Below, piece after piece: positions 10,371-21,687 of a stretch of 64,000 nt of DNA; position 1 is the first letter of the stretch; every line of letters starts with the position of its first letter. The stretch spans positions 3,817,459 through 3,881,458 of the forward strand of contig CM039504.1 in the NCBI GenBank assembly GCA_022432975.1, in the 5' to 3' direction. This stretch comes from Begonia masoniana (lineage: Eukaryota > Streptophyta > Magnoliopsida > Cucurbitales > Begoniaceae). The notes beneath the pieces are model-generated. The model was given only the letters and a program-made list of their open reading frames with translations, was not told the origin of the DNA and did no database searches. The translations under genes and the position numbers were made by a program.

Positions 10371-13300
10371 TGGCGGGAAAGATTGAAATCAAAAAATTCA
10401 ACGACAATAATTTCTTTCTGTGGAAATTAAAAATGAAGGCGCTATTGCGGAGAGATGGTTATGCTATGGTCATCGGTGACAGGCCTACGAATGTGGAAGA
10501 CGAGAAATGAAACAAAGCTGATGAGGATGCAATGACCATTTTGCATCTCACTCTAGCAGATGGAATTTTGTCAAGTATATCAGAAATGGTAACGGCAAAA
10601 CAGATCTGGGATACGCTGACAAAATTGTACGAGAAAAAGTCGTGGTATAATAAAATTTTCTTGAAAAAAAAAGTATATACCCTTCAGATGTCAGAATCTA
10701 CAACAGTGACGGACCACGTCAATACTCTGAATACATTATTTTCTCAACTTATAGCAATGGAGCATAAAATTGACAAAAATGAAAGAGCTGAACTTTTATT
10801 TTAAAGTTTACCAGATTCATACGATCACCTCATCGTAAATCTACTCAATGGTAGTACAAAAACAATATTGATGTTCAATGATATTGCAGCCGCCATTCTT
10901 GATGAAAAAAGTAGGCGGAAAAACAAGAAGCAATTCCTATGGCGGCTTTATCAGTAACGAGAGGGAGATCAATGGAACGTGGGGCCTCTGGAGCCAACAC
11001 GTTAGGAAGATCTAAATCGAGAAGTAAAAAGGGCGTTAAGTGCTATCATTGTGGCAAGACAGACCACATGAAAAATGATTGCTGAAAATTGAAGAAAGAA
11101 CAAGGCACGGGAGGTGCTAAAGAAGAAATGAAGAGTACGACTGTAGCTGTCTCTGAGGGTGAAGATGTGATTGTATGCGAAGATGCTGTCAACCTTACGA
11201 TGAATGAATTATGTTGGGTATGTGACTCTGGACCATCTTTCCATGTTACTTCAAAAGTAGAGTATTTCTCATCTTACACCGGCGGTGATTTTGGCATTAT
11301 CAAAATGGGGAACAGTCACGTTTCCAAAATAATTGGAAAATGGGACATCTGTATCCAGACCAACACAGGATGTGAGTTGGTGCTTAAAGATGTCAGACAT
11401 GTTCCAGATATTAGACTGAATTTAATATCAGTCGATGTTCTTGATGAGACTGGTTTTAAGAGCAAATTTGCTGGCGGAAAATATGAGCTCAACAAAGGTT
11501 CGTTAATCATAGCGAAAGGAATCAAAGAGTCTAGCTTGTATGTGACGCAAGTGACTGTGAAGGAAGCATCAGTAAATGCTGCACAAGATGACTCATCCAT
11601 TGAGTTATGGCACAAACGGCTTGGTCACATGAGCAAAAAAAAAAAAGACTTCAATTGCTTGGCAAAAGAGCTTGTTTGTCATATCTCAAAAATGAACCTC
11701 TGTGAAGTTGTGTTCATTGTTTGGCGGGAAAACAACATAGAGTTTCCTTTCAGAAGAATTTTGCATCAAGGAAGCTAGACGTGTTAGAAGTTGTTTACCC
11801 AGATGTCTGTGGTCCCATGTCAACAAAAACGTTAGGAGGTGCTCAATACATGGTCACATTTATTGATGATCACTCAAAGAAGGTTTGGGCTTATGCACTC
11901 AAGACCAAAGATGAAGTGTTTGACATTTTCAAACAGTTTCATGCTTTCACAGAGCGAGAAACTGGAAAGAAGTTAAAATGCATTCACACTGACAATGGTG
12001 GTGAATATATGGGATCATTCGACGAATATTGCAAGATGCACGGGATCAGACACGAAAGATCTGTTCTAAAAACTCCTCAACAAAATGGCGTTGCGAAAAG
12101 AATGAATCGAATTATCGTGAATGAATCGAGAAAATACTCTGTGAACGAGTATGTGATGATCACTAATGGCGATGAATCTGAGTGCTATAAGGAAGCTATG
12201 GAGCATCAACAAAAGAAGAATTGGTTGGATGCGATGCAAGATGAGATGAGATCATTGCATGAGAACCATACTTATGAGTTCGTTCAGCTTCCAAAGGGGA
12301 GAAAGACACTCAAGAACAAATGAGTATACAGACTCAAAGACGAAAATTCACAACCAAAGTATAAGGCACGACTGGTTGTAAAAGGTTTTGGACAAAAGAA
12401 GGGGGTTGACTTTGAGGAAAATTTTTCACCAGTAGTGAAAATCTCATCCATACGAGTGGTACTTGGATTAGCCTCAAGTCTTGATTTGAAGATCGAGCAA
12501 CTCGATGTGAAGACTGTCTTCTTGCATGATAAATTAGAAGAAGAGATTTACATGGAACAACCAGAATGATTCTTTGTTAAAGGAAAGAAACATCTGGTGT
12601 GTAAATTGAAGAAGAGTCTGTATTGTAACGACCCACGTCCCGAACCACGTACCCCGGCCCAGGCCCAGGCCCGTACACCTGGCACCGAGGCCCCGGCCCA
12701 AGCCCGTACACTTGGCACCGAGTTACGTGTCCGGCCACGTGTCCGCTACTCACAGAACTTCCCTCTCCCTGCAGAGGAATTTTACCTTCCCCCCCACTCG
12801 AACCCAGGACCTCAGGGTTAAGTACCTAGGCTACAAGTGAGGAGTACCACTTGAGCTACTAGCCCAAGTGGTACTCCTCACTTGCACCCCAGGTACTAGT
12901 CCCTGAGGTCCTGGGTTCGAGTGGGGGGGAAGGTAAAATTCCTCTTCAGGGAGAGGAAAGTTCTGTGAGTAGCGGACACGTGGCCGGACACGTAACTCGG
13001 TGCCAAGTGTACGGGCTTGGGCCGGGGCCTCGGTGCCAGGTGTACGGGCCTGGGCCGGGGTACGTGGTTCGGGACGTGGGTCGTTACATGTATGGATTAA
13101 AACAAGCCCCAAGACAATGGTACAAGAAGTTTGATTTCTTCATGGGAAATCAATGGTACAATAAAACTTCCTCAGACCATTATGTGTTCGTGAAAAAATT
13201 CACGGATTGTGCATTTATAATCCTCCTACTTTATGTCGACGACATGCTGATTGTGGGCTTAGACAAATAAAATATTGTTAAGTTAAAGAATGAACTTAAC

Positions 13301-14175
13301 AAGTCTTTTGCTATGAAAGACTTAGGACCGACGAAACAAATGGTTGGGATGAGAATCACTCGTGATAGGAAGAATAGAAAATTATGGCTATCACAAGAGA
13401 AATATATCCAGAAAGTTTTCAGCCGATTCAATATGGATAAGGCAAAGCCGTCAACACTTCTCTTGCTAAACAGTTCAAACTTACTTCTGAACAAAGTCTT
13501 TCCACTGAAAAAGAAAAAGCATAAATGCAGAAAATTCCATATGCCTCAGCAGTTGGTAGCTTAATGTATGCCATAGTTTGTACGAGACCTGATATTTCGC
13601 ATTCTGTTGGAGTAGTCAGCCAATTTCTAATAAATCCAGGCAGGGAGCATTGGAATGCGGTAAAGTGAATTTTTAGGTATCTTAAAGGTACTTCGAAATT
13701 CAGTCTGTGTTTTGGAAGTGAGAAGTCTTTGTTGGCAGGCTATACTGATGTAGATATGACTGGAGACATTGATTCCAGAAAATCAACATCAGGGTATTTG
13801 GTTACTTTTGGAGGGGGAGTTGTGTCATGGTAATCTAAGAGACAAGATTCGGTTGTATTGTCTACGACAGAAGCTGAGTTTATAGCGGCTACAGAAGCCT
13901 GTAAAGAAATTTTATAGATGCAAAAATTTCTGACAGAATTGGGTCATAAACAAGATAAGTACATTTTGTATTGCGACAGTCAAAGTGCTATTCATCTGAG
14001 CAAGAACCCGAGCTTTCATTCGAAGTCAAAGCACATAGATATCAAGTATCATTAGATACGAGATGTGTTAGAGAACAAACAAAAGTATCTTGAGAAGATT
14101 CTCACGGATGACAACGGCTCAGACATGATGACAAAGTCATTGCAAATGAATAAACACGAATTCTGTGGAAACTAA
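10371..14175 (+). pseudogene. copia gag-pol, broken
   Basis: Recognisable parts in order: gag (FNDNNFFLWKLKMKALL, stop at about 10508 and again at 10802); CCHC knuckle CYHCGKTDHMKNDC at about 11041-11082 followed by a stop; protease WVCDSGPSFHVT (family DSGAS, so Ala to Pro beside the catalytic Asp); GAG-pre-integrase LWHKRLGHM; integrase core FIDDHSKKVWAY and HTDNGGEY with NGVAKRMNR, where the catalytic Glu (NGVAERMN) is Lys; RT from ARLVVKGFGQKKGVDFEE, with YVDD at about 13237; RNase H STTEAEFIAATEACKE. Integrase is joined to RT with most of the linker missing. Stops often fit G-to-A changes of TGG codons. RT is split by the insertion at 12624-13088. Confidence 0.9.
12624..13088. mobile_element. 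465-bp palindromic element with TG...CA ends and 5-bp target duplication
   Basis: The element begins TGTAACGACCCACG and ends CGTGGGTCGTTACA; two arms of about 215 bp are near-perfect inverted copies, differing by a small indel in a GGCCCA repeat. It is flanked by TGTAT at 12619-12623 and 13089-13093. Removing it and one TGTAT restores the copia RT reading frame KSLYGLKQAPRQW, which proves a later insertion. Near the centre each arm has a tRNA-like pol III promoter: right arm A box TAGCCCAAGTGG (12860-12871) and B box GGTTCGA (12914-12920) on plus; left arm TAGCTCAAGTGG (12847-12858) and GGTTCGA (12798-12804) on minus, so the two heads diverge. The 5-bp duplication and TG...CA ends suggest retroelement-type integration. 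Confidence 0.85.
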
Positions 14176-14220
14176 ACAGGATTGGAGATACTTCATCATA
14201 AGTCGGAAGGGGGAGATTTA

Positions 14221-14803
14221 TGGATTCCCTCATTATGATGAGAGACCATCATTAAATGAAGAAGAAGAAGTTTTCTTCTTTTTCTTTCGGCGCCCACCTT
14301 AATTTAAGGGAGGTGTGTTTTTTTTAAGTTTGTCCTTTGTGACAAACTTCCCTATAAATATGGAAGTTCTTCAGCTAGAAAAACCATTCGAAGAAGAACG
14401 AGAAAAAAGAAAGAAGAGGGATAGAAATTTTTTGAGGGAGAGAAAAGAAAAATGTGAGAGAAAAATATGTGTGGTGCTTTTGTGCACAGTGAGAATTCTA
14501 AGAGTGGTGATTTCTCTTAGTGAATATTTTCTAGGATATTCGATATCTAGAAAAATATTGTAAATCCTATTTTTCATAGCGAGATCTTTCTGGACTCGGT
14601 CCCCCATGGTTTTTTCTCGATTTGGGTTTTCACATAAAATTTTCGGTGTTTATTTTGGCATTATTTCTCTTACTTCTTGACCGTTATAATTTTACGACAG
14701 TGGAAAAATATTCCTGACATTTTTAGATTACATTTGCTATCGTTTCTCGTATAGTTTTTTTAAGTGGAGTTCCCATCGAATTTATTTATTATTTTTCCCA
14801 ACA
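14221..14803 (+). repeat. copia 3' LTR
   Basis: It follows the polypurine tract, begins TGGATTCCC and ends CCCAACA. It contains a TATAAATA box at about 14354 and a region ending in TTTATTTATTATTTTTCCCA that is shared with the 5' remnant. Confidence 0.8.
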
Positions 14804-15496
14804 GAACCCACCGACGAGACACCCAGTGAAGAAGGATGACGCAGGCAGGTTGGAGAAAAAATTTCCTTTACAATTCAATCCCCACTCCGACATCATAGAA
14901 GATTGCACCGGACGATCCCACTCCCAAGAATCCTTGAGAAGTTTACAGACGTCATAAGAGGAGCGGCATCGGTCAGCGGCGAGAGCGAGTGGAGTACAGT
15001 GCCACGGTGGAACGACGTCAGTGAAGACGCTGATGAACGTCTATTGAGCGTTGAAAACCCATGCGAACGGGATGTGGACAGCTTGAATGAATTGAGCCCA
15101 CCCAACTCTCCAATACAAGCTTCAATGGCGGAATCAAGGGATGGGACGGGAGTTTCGGACTCATATGACTCAGTTTGAATGAGAAGGCGAGTTGAACAAC
15201 TCATTCCCCGATTTTGATGAGGCCTAGAGGAGCGAGAGGAGAAAATTGAGTAATAAATCATGCATGCCTTTGGACAATCATTTATAGGATGTTTGATTTC
15301 ACATTAATTTTGTCACGTGTTAGATTCTACCCAATGATACATTATGGGGAAAAATGGTAACACGTGCTTTATTTTGGTAGTTCATAACTTATGCCACTGA
15401 CTTCGAATTGTGCATTTCTTACAATAATACAAGGATAAGACGTACATTTATTTTGGAACCTTACCCAGTTACTTTATGACCCTTTTTTCTTTTTAG
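14804..15496. other. Unassigned segment between copia and foldback element
   Basis: It has open frames on both strands (plus 14903-15178; minus 14893-15261), with relatively high GC for the window. The plus frame has an acidic Ser/Pro-rich end (NELSPPNSPIQASMAES) and a stop at 15176-15178. I recognise neither protein. It may be an exon of a gene cut off by the copia insertion. Confidence 0.3.
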
Positions 15497-16660
15497 GGTA
15501 AATTCCAAAAATCACCTTGAACTATGCGAAATTCTCGAAAAAACCCTCCGACTTTAAGTCTTCCCAGTCAAAACCTCAAACTATAAAAAATGATCAAAAA
15601 AACCCCTGGCGGGGGGCCGAATTGTAATTAGGGGGGCCGATAGCCCCCCGATAGCCCCCCGATAGCCGAAATTACACGGAATTCGGGGGGCCGCATGAAC
15701 AGTGCGAACCCCCGCATGAACAGTGCGGCCCCCCGCATTTTGTAAACAGCTCCCTACTCTATAATTATTCTTTATTATTTTTAAATAATTTTAAAAAATA
15801 CCAAATTATATTCAATTCACTTAAAATTTTTACCACATATTCATCACATCATGGGAATATAATGTAAAAAGTTTCGTGATTTTTTAAAATATTTTATAAT
15901 TTAATATAATTTTTTATAAAATAATGTAATTAAAATTACAATATATCGCACAAGTGTTATAAAATCACGAAACTTTTTACATTATCTTTCCATGATGTGA
16001 TGAATATGTGGTAAAAATTTTAAGTGAATTGAATATAATTTGGTATTTTTTAAAAAATTAAATCTTCATGAAGAAGAAATGAAGATTTAATTTTTAAAAA
16101 ATACCAAATTATATTCAATTCACTTAAAATTTTTACCACATATTCATCACATCATGGAAAGATAATGTAAAAAGTTTCGTGATTTTATAACACTTGTGCG
16201 ATATATTGTAATTTTAATGACATTATTTTATAAAAAATTATATTAAATCATAAACAATTTTAAAAAATCACGAAACTTTTTACATTATCTTCCCATGATG
16301 TGATGAATATGTGGTAAAAATTTTAAGTGAATTGAATATAATTTGGTATTTTTTAAAATTATTTAAAAATAATGAAGAATAATTATAGAGTAGGGAGCTG
16401 TTTACAAAATGCGGGGGGCCGCACTGTTCATGTGGGGGGCCGCATGAACAGTGCGGCCCCCCGAATTCCGTGTAATTTCGGCTATCGGGGGGCTATCGGC
16501 CCCCCTAATTACAATTCGGCCCCCCGAATTACAATTCGGCCCCCCGCCAGGGGTTTTTTTGATCATTTTTGATAGTTTGAGGTTTTGACTGGGAAGACTT
16601 AAAGTCGGAGGGCTTTTTCGAGAATTTCGCATAGTTCAAGGTGATTTTTGGAATTTACCC
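15497..16660. mobile_element. Mutator-like foldback element with 9-bp duplication
   Basis: The ends GGGTAAATTCCAAAAATCAC and its inverted copy are flanked by the perfect 9-bp duplication TTCTTTTTA (15488-15496 and 16661-16669). Nearly the whole 1164 bp is self-complementary, with nested inverted blocks around 16045-16095. There is a G/C-run zone (GGGGGGCCG repeats) at about 15605-15740 and its mirror at 16405-16545. No transposase frame is present. The 9-bp duplication and long inverted repeats point to a non-autonomous Mutator-like element. Confidence 0.85.
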
Positions 16661-16663
16661 TTC

Positions 16664-16669
<6 letters not shown>

Positions 16670-16722
<53 letters not shown>
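16670..16722. repeat. (TA)n microsatellite
   Basis: About 53 bp of uninterrupted TA dinucleotides begins inside the right target duplication flank of the foldback element. Confidence 0.95.
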
Positions 16723-16727
<5 letters not shown>

Positions 16728-16981
16728 TATGGATTTAATAACTGATCATACTCTACTCTCTCTGTCCATGTGTAGGCTTGAACATGTATCCTCTCTTTTT
16801 GTCTCATCTCCCACTGATGCTTCGTCTTTCTCCTCTTTTTCATAACTGAGAGAGAGAGAGAGAGAGATTGCATTCTTATCCTTCGCGATTTTCTTTTGTA
16901 GGTAAGCTGGAAAAGTCTCTCTTGTAATCACTGTCGGTTCTGGAATCTTTCCGTCCGAAGGATTCCGTGAAGGTGAGGTGG

Positions 16982-18563
16982 ATGGGCTCCAAAGCGCGGA
17001 GGATGTCGCAAATGTGGTGCCCGCAACCATTGACGCCTCTGATAGAAGGTCCTCGTCCGGATATGCAAGATGAAGGCAGCAAGAAGGAGAGTTCATGGGA
17101 AGTTTTTCGCGAATGGTTTCGAAGTAAGAAGACCAATTCCGGCTCCGCTGGTTTTTCCTCCGCCTCTAACGTCCCTCCGAAGATACAAAACCTGAGGCTT
17201 TTGCTCGGCGTCTTAGGCTGTCCCCTCGCCTAATTCCTCTACCATGCCGGCCTGATCCAGATCCATCGGCCATAAATGGCCTCAAGAAACCCCTTTTAAT
17301 TGCCTTTCTAGGTTTCACTCAACTAACATTTTTCTTACCTGAATCTTAAAAAGAAAAATAAAAGAAGGAAAATTCTATCGCGCACTACATAATCCAACAA
17401 TACTTTGCGGCAACGGGATGTTTAAAGCAACAAAAGAGTGCGAAGAACGTGTACGCGTCGGGGACGGTGAAGATGATGTGCTGCGAAACAGAGGTTTCTT
17501 CAGGTAAAAATGTGAAGAGCGTTGGAACCAGAAGTGCTGCTTGTGTTTTGGCAAATGGTTCCTGATATGTGGTCTCTAGAATTGGTCGTCGGAGGGAACA
17601 AGGTCGTCGCCGGGAGCGACGGCAAGACTGTCTGGCGCCACACGCCGTGGCTAGCACACATCCAGCAAAGGGCCCACAAAGACCCTTGCGCCGTATCATT
17701 CAGGTAAGTCACCTCATAATCCATCCCAGCTTAGGCTAATCCCTGCCGAGATGAAGATGAAACTATAATCCCAAGAACAGAAAATAATTGTCGTGATTGG
17801 CTGACAATGATGAAGAAATTGTCCCACGCTTTACCCTACATTACATGTTCTTTCTGGGAATCTGTGATCTTGCGATAGTAGCATATGGTACACTTATCGT
17901 CGGAGTGACGTCATATTCTGTAATTCAGATCACTTGATCTTTGGGATTCGAGCTTACAGTTCTTTAAACTAGTTGTGAATGGTCTCCCAGTTTCACTTTT
18001 TCCTTTTCCCCAAAACTTTTTCTTTTTGCATTCTGGTGAACGAATCAGGATTTATTGCATTACGCCCCTTACCTTTTGCTTCCTTTTAACTGTGTTCATA
18101 CTAATTTATCCAGCCATTCACTGCGCAGGCCTTAGATCCAAAGAGAACAGCCGGCCTTTTCACCAAAGCGCATTCCCTGGGGGAGAAACGGATAGGCGGC
18201 GGCGACTGCTTCGTACTGAAAGTATCGGCAGATCAAGCTGCCGTGATGGAAAGAAACGAGGGGCCGGCGGAGGAGATGAGGCACATATTGTCCGGATACT
18301 TTTGCCAAAGAAGTGGCCTCCTTGTATACTTGGAGGACTCTAACTTGACTCGAGTTCAGTCGGTGGACAGTGATGAGGCCGTGTACTGGGAGACGACAAT
18401 TGGAAGCAGCATTGGGGAGTGCGAAGACGTTGATGGGTTGCTTATTGCCCACCAAGGCCAATCAATCGCCACCGTTTTCCGGTTCGGCGAGACGTCTATG
18501 CAGCACAGTATGACTAGGATGGATGAAATTTGGACTGTTGACGAAGTGGTCTTTATCAGATGA
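16982..18563 (+). pseudogene. DUF620 family protein, multiply frameshifted
   Basis: The frame from ATG 16982 contains ESSWEVFREWFRSKK and PPKIQNLRLLLGVLGCPLA, the N-terminal signature of plant DUF620 proteins (function unknown). The next residues (IPLPCRPDPDPSAINGLKK) need a frame change at about 17232. Exon ~17366-17703 carries SIAHYIIQQYFAATG, then after another shift WQMVPDMWSLELVVGGNKV and TVWRHTPWL, and after a third shift (near 17653) AKGPQRPLRRIIQ. The last exon, 18129-18563, is open: ALDPKRTAGLF, GGGDCFVLKVSAD, HILSGYFCQRSGLLVYLEDS, MDEIWTVDEVVFIR, but stops before the usual C-terminal PGLSxDxFxPP segment. At least three frameshifts make it a pseudogene. Confidence 0.85.
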
Positions 18564-18765
18564 ACAACTGTATGCATGGGATCGTATCAGCAAGTTTTAT
18601 TACATTTGGACTCCTTTGTGCTATATTGTAGGAAAAAACTCAACATTCGGGCCCTAGAAAAATTAGAGCAGCACCAGCAGAGTAATTAGTGGCCCAGCTA
18701 CGTGCATGGGTGTCTTTTCTAGCAGATGCTTCACTAGCCACCGAGTCCAACTATGATTTATTATA

Positions 18766-21333
18766 GGGAAAAAACCAATTATAGACATGTACTACGAGTT
18801 ATTTTCAATTATAAACACAAACTATCAATTTTTACAATTCAAAACATGTACTTTGAATAATGTTCCAATTATAGACATGCCGAACGGACGGACTCACTCT
18901 CCGTCCGTCCGGACCTCATTTTCGCCAGACAGCGGACGGACGGTCTATATTACCGTCCGTCCGCTTAAATGAACAAATCATCTGCTGCCACGTCTTCCGG
19001 ACGGACGGAAACTTTCAGCGTCCGTCCGGTGAAGCGGGTTGATCAAATTAACGAAAAACCTGCCACAAACTCCGAACGGACGGACTATTATACCGTCCGT
19101 CCGTAGTAGTTTTCAGTAAAAACCCTATAAGAACTACCGCGGTAGTTTTCGTAAAGTACCAATTCTAACCGCGGTAAGTTCGGTTTTCTCGATCTTCTTT
19201 GAGAACGGACGGACGCTGTTGTCTGCGTCCGTCCGGCAGATCTTCGAAAGAATACGGACGGACGGAATAATACCGTCCGTCCGCAGTTTGGCAAAATTCT
19301 CCGAAGCGGACGGACGGAAAAATACCGTCCGTCCGTAGTTTTGTAAATATTTTCTGCGGACGGACGCAAGATGCTCCGTCCGTCCGTTCTTTCGCAGTTT
19401 TGTTTTTTTGTTTTGAATGACACTTAACTTTATTTTCTATTCGTTTTTGCAGATACTCCTCGTAAATGGCTGATTATTCAGATGATTCGATTGACCTTTC
19501 AAACTCCGAAGATGAACTTCGATATCTAGATGATGTTTTCGATAGATTATGATTATGATAAACTTCCTGCCGCTGTACAATCTCTCCATGACATAGAGAC
19601 ACATGTAGCTGACGTGCTCTTTATGTCCTACGCGTGGCAGGATAGTGTGTGCGATGAGGTTGTGGAGGATGCGAGCCTTGACATTGAGCTCTCTGGCTAT
19701 TGGCTTCACGAAGCCTTCAATATCAGCGTTCCTGTGAATCTGTCTACAGAACGCTGTACCCTCATCTGTTGCCAAGATAGAAATGTCTTCAGGGCGTGGT
19801 AGTACCTCTCAGCGTCTTCTTCGTGAAAGCCAAGAATATCATTCACCACCTTAGGCGTAACTTCAAATTCTTGGCCCATGATATAGCTGGAGATAACTCC
19901 TTCCCTAGCAGTAACTGCTATGTTCGCATAGAATAAGCGAACTATCTTCTCGCAACTATCTCCATGCAGAGAGTATAGCCCTTGGAGTCCGATTCTGTCA
20001 AACATTTCTCGAATCTCGAAGGACTCCCACCCTAAAAATTGTAAATAACAAATGAATAAGACATATCAACAACTTATTGAATGAATAAATAATAACTGAG
20101 TGAAAATTTACCTGTAAAGTCGATTATTTTGGTCATCGAGACCTTCCTCTGTGGAATATCTAGGAAATACTGCTCTCGGCAATGTTCACTGCGAAAATCA
20201 CGACTACTTTGCAGGTCTGCAAGCTGTGAGGATGATGCAGGGGGGAGTGGAGGCAGAGGACGTGCATCTGACGCCTGTTGAGCTGACTGTGTGGCCTGCG
20301 GCCGTTGCTCTGCGACCCTTGAAGCTGCTTGCGGGGTCGGGGGACGTTGCTCTGAACCCCTTGCAGAGGACTGTGGGGTCGGGGGATGTGAAACCCGTGG
20401 AGTGGGCTCTGTAGAAGGTGGAGTAGTCTTTTGACGCTTTGACTGTCCATCTTTCGACTTCGAACTTTGTTTTGATGTCGAAGCTCCCTCTTTTCTGAAG
20501 TATGTCTGTTTGTCTACCATTCTTTACGATATGAAAATAGGAAACATCAAATATTAGCCACATGAAAATTAAATTTCGAACAAATACAAAACACAACAAA
20601 CAGCATTGGTCCGGACGGACGTACCATTTCTGCGTCCGTCCGGAACTTCAAGGCGAATCAACCGGACGGACGGACTATTGGTTCGTCCGTCCGGATTGTT
20701 ATGGATGATCCATCCGGACGGACGCACTAAAACTGCGTCCGTCCGGAGGATCATCGTAACTAAAACCTAGGGCAGGCCGATTTCTACCGATTTAACCATA
20801 CAAACCGAGAAAAATCATTAGGAGATGGACCGAAAATATACCTGGTATGTTTTGCAGTCGACGATTTGGCAAGAGATTTGAAGAACGTTGATGGAAAAAT
20901 CGAGTATTTCGAACGGTTTTTCGTCCGACCTAAAACTCGTCGATCTGTTATAATCGACGGAAACGGACGGACGGACTAAAGTGCGTCCGTCCGTAGAGTA
21001 CATATGAATTCATACGGACGGACGGACTAATGTACGTCCGTCCGTAGGTCGAGAATTACAATACTTTTACCGGACGGACGGGGAAATGTTCCGTCCGTTC
21101 GTGCACGTGGCATCGTTTAATTGGCTTGACACGAACGGACGGACGGAAATATAGACCGTCCGTCCGCTGTCTGGCGAAAATGAGGTCCGGACGGACGGAG
21201 AGTGAGTCCGTCCTTCCGGCATGTCTATAATTGGAACATTATTCAAAGTACATGTTTTGAATTGTAAAAATTGATAGTTTGTGTTTATAATTGAAAATAA
21301 CTCGTAGTACATGTCTATAATTGGTTTTTTCCC
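18766..21333. mobile_element. Mutator-like element with captured gene and hairpin arrays
   Basis: It has GGGAAAAAACCAATTATAG termini in inverted repeats of about 200 bp and a perfect 9-bp duplication TTTATTATA (18757-18765 and 21334-21342). Inside each end lies an array of eight hairpins, each a GGACGGACG...CGTCCGTCC pair with a 5-18 bp loop: left about 18885-19386, right about 20610-21218. The centre holds minus-strand coding remnants. No MURA-type transposase is visible, so it is probably mobilised in trans. The duplication length and long terminal inverted repeats are the Mutator hallmarks. Confidence 0.85.
19437..20520 (-). pseudogene. Putative plant transposon protein (Transposase_32-like) fragment
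   Basis: The minus strand reads a Ser/Pro/Gln-rich N-terminal stretch starting MVDKQTYFRKEGASTSKQ (20520 leftward), then an exon with RIGLQGLYSLHGDSCEKIVR and VVNDILGFHEEDAERYY (20005-19706), then ARELNVKARILHNLIAHTIL and SYMCLYVMERLYSG. This order resembles the plant-specific domain annotated as putative plant transposon protein, common in retroelement-derived repeats; it is not a known transposase catalytic domain. The frames are interrupted by introns or stops. It lies wholly between the terminal repeats, so it is probably cargo of the element. Assignment rests on motif memory. Confidence 0.55.
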
Positions 21334-21687
21334 TTTATTATAATATTAATGCTACGTTCACTCAATTATTTTATTCTATAAATATACTTAATGATTGATA
21401 TATAATTGATGTAATGAATTAACTATGTATAATAATAGAATAAATATAGTATTATTCTTACTATAATGTACTGTATTAACCTTTAAAGTTTAAAATTACC
21501 AACTTTTCCTTAATTTAGACATTTTTCCTTTTCTTCGTTCTCTAGTCCACCTTCTTTCTTGTGCTTCTCGTCTATTTTTCCCATCTACAACATGTTCGGT
21601 AGCATAAATTGAATCGAAGAAACAAGAGAGAGACTAGATTTCTCATTAAATTCAATACGTAATATGCAAATACAAACCCAAAGTATA

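Larger units (their letters stand above)
10165..14803 (+). mobile_element. Decayed Ty1/copia LTR retrotransposon, 5' truncated
   Basis: The order is 5' LTR remnant (10165-10269), PBS TGGTATCAGAG at about 10272 (complementary to initiator Met-tRNA), gag, protease, integrase, reverse transcriptase, RNase H, polypurine tract (AAGGGGGAGA, about 14207-14216) and 3' LTR (about 14221-14803). Protease-integrase-RT order is the copia order. The 3' LTR is about 583 bp with TG...CA ends, while only the last ~105 bp of the 5' LTR survives (shared GTTTCTCGTA and AAGTGGAGTTCCCATCGAAT). The element has many stops and lost catalytic residues and cannot be autonomous. No target duplication can be read because the left end is missing. 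Confidence 0.9.

Noticed and set aside
18885..21218. Regularly repeated GGACGGACG units could look like a CRISPR-like array
   Set aside because: The units are hairpin pairs with uneven spacing, mirrored at both ends of a Mutator-like element with a 9-bp duplication in a plant genome.
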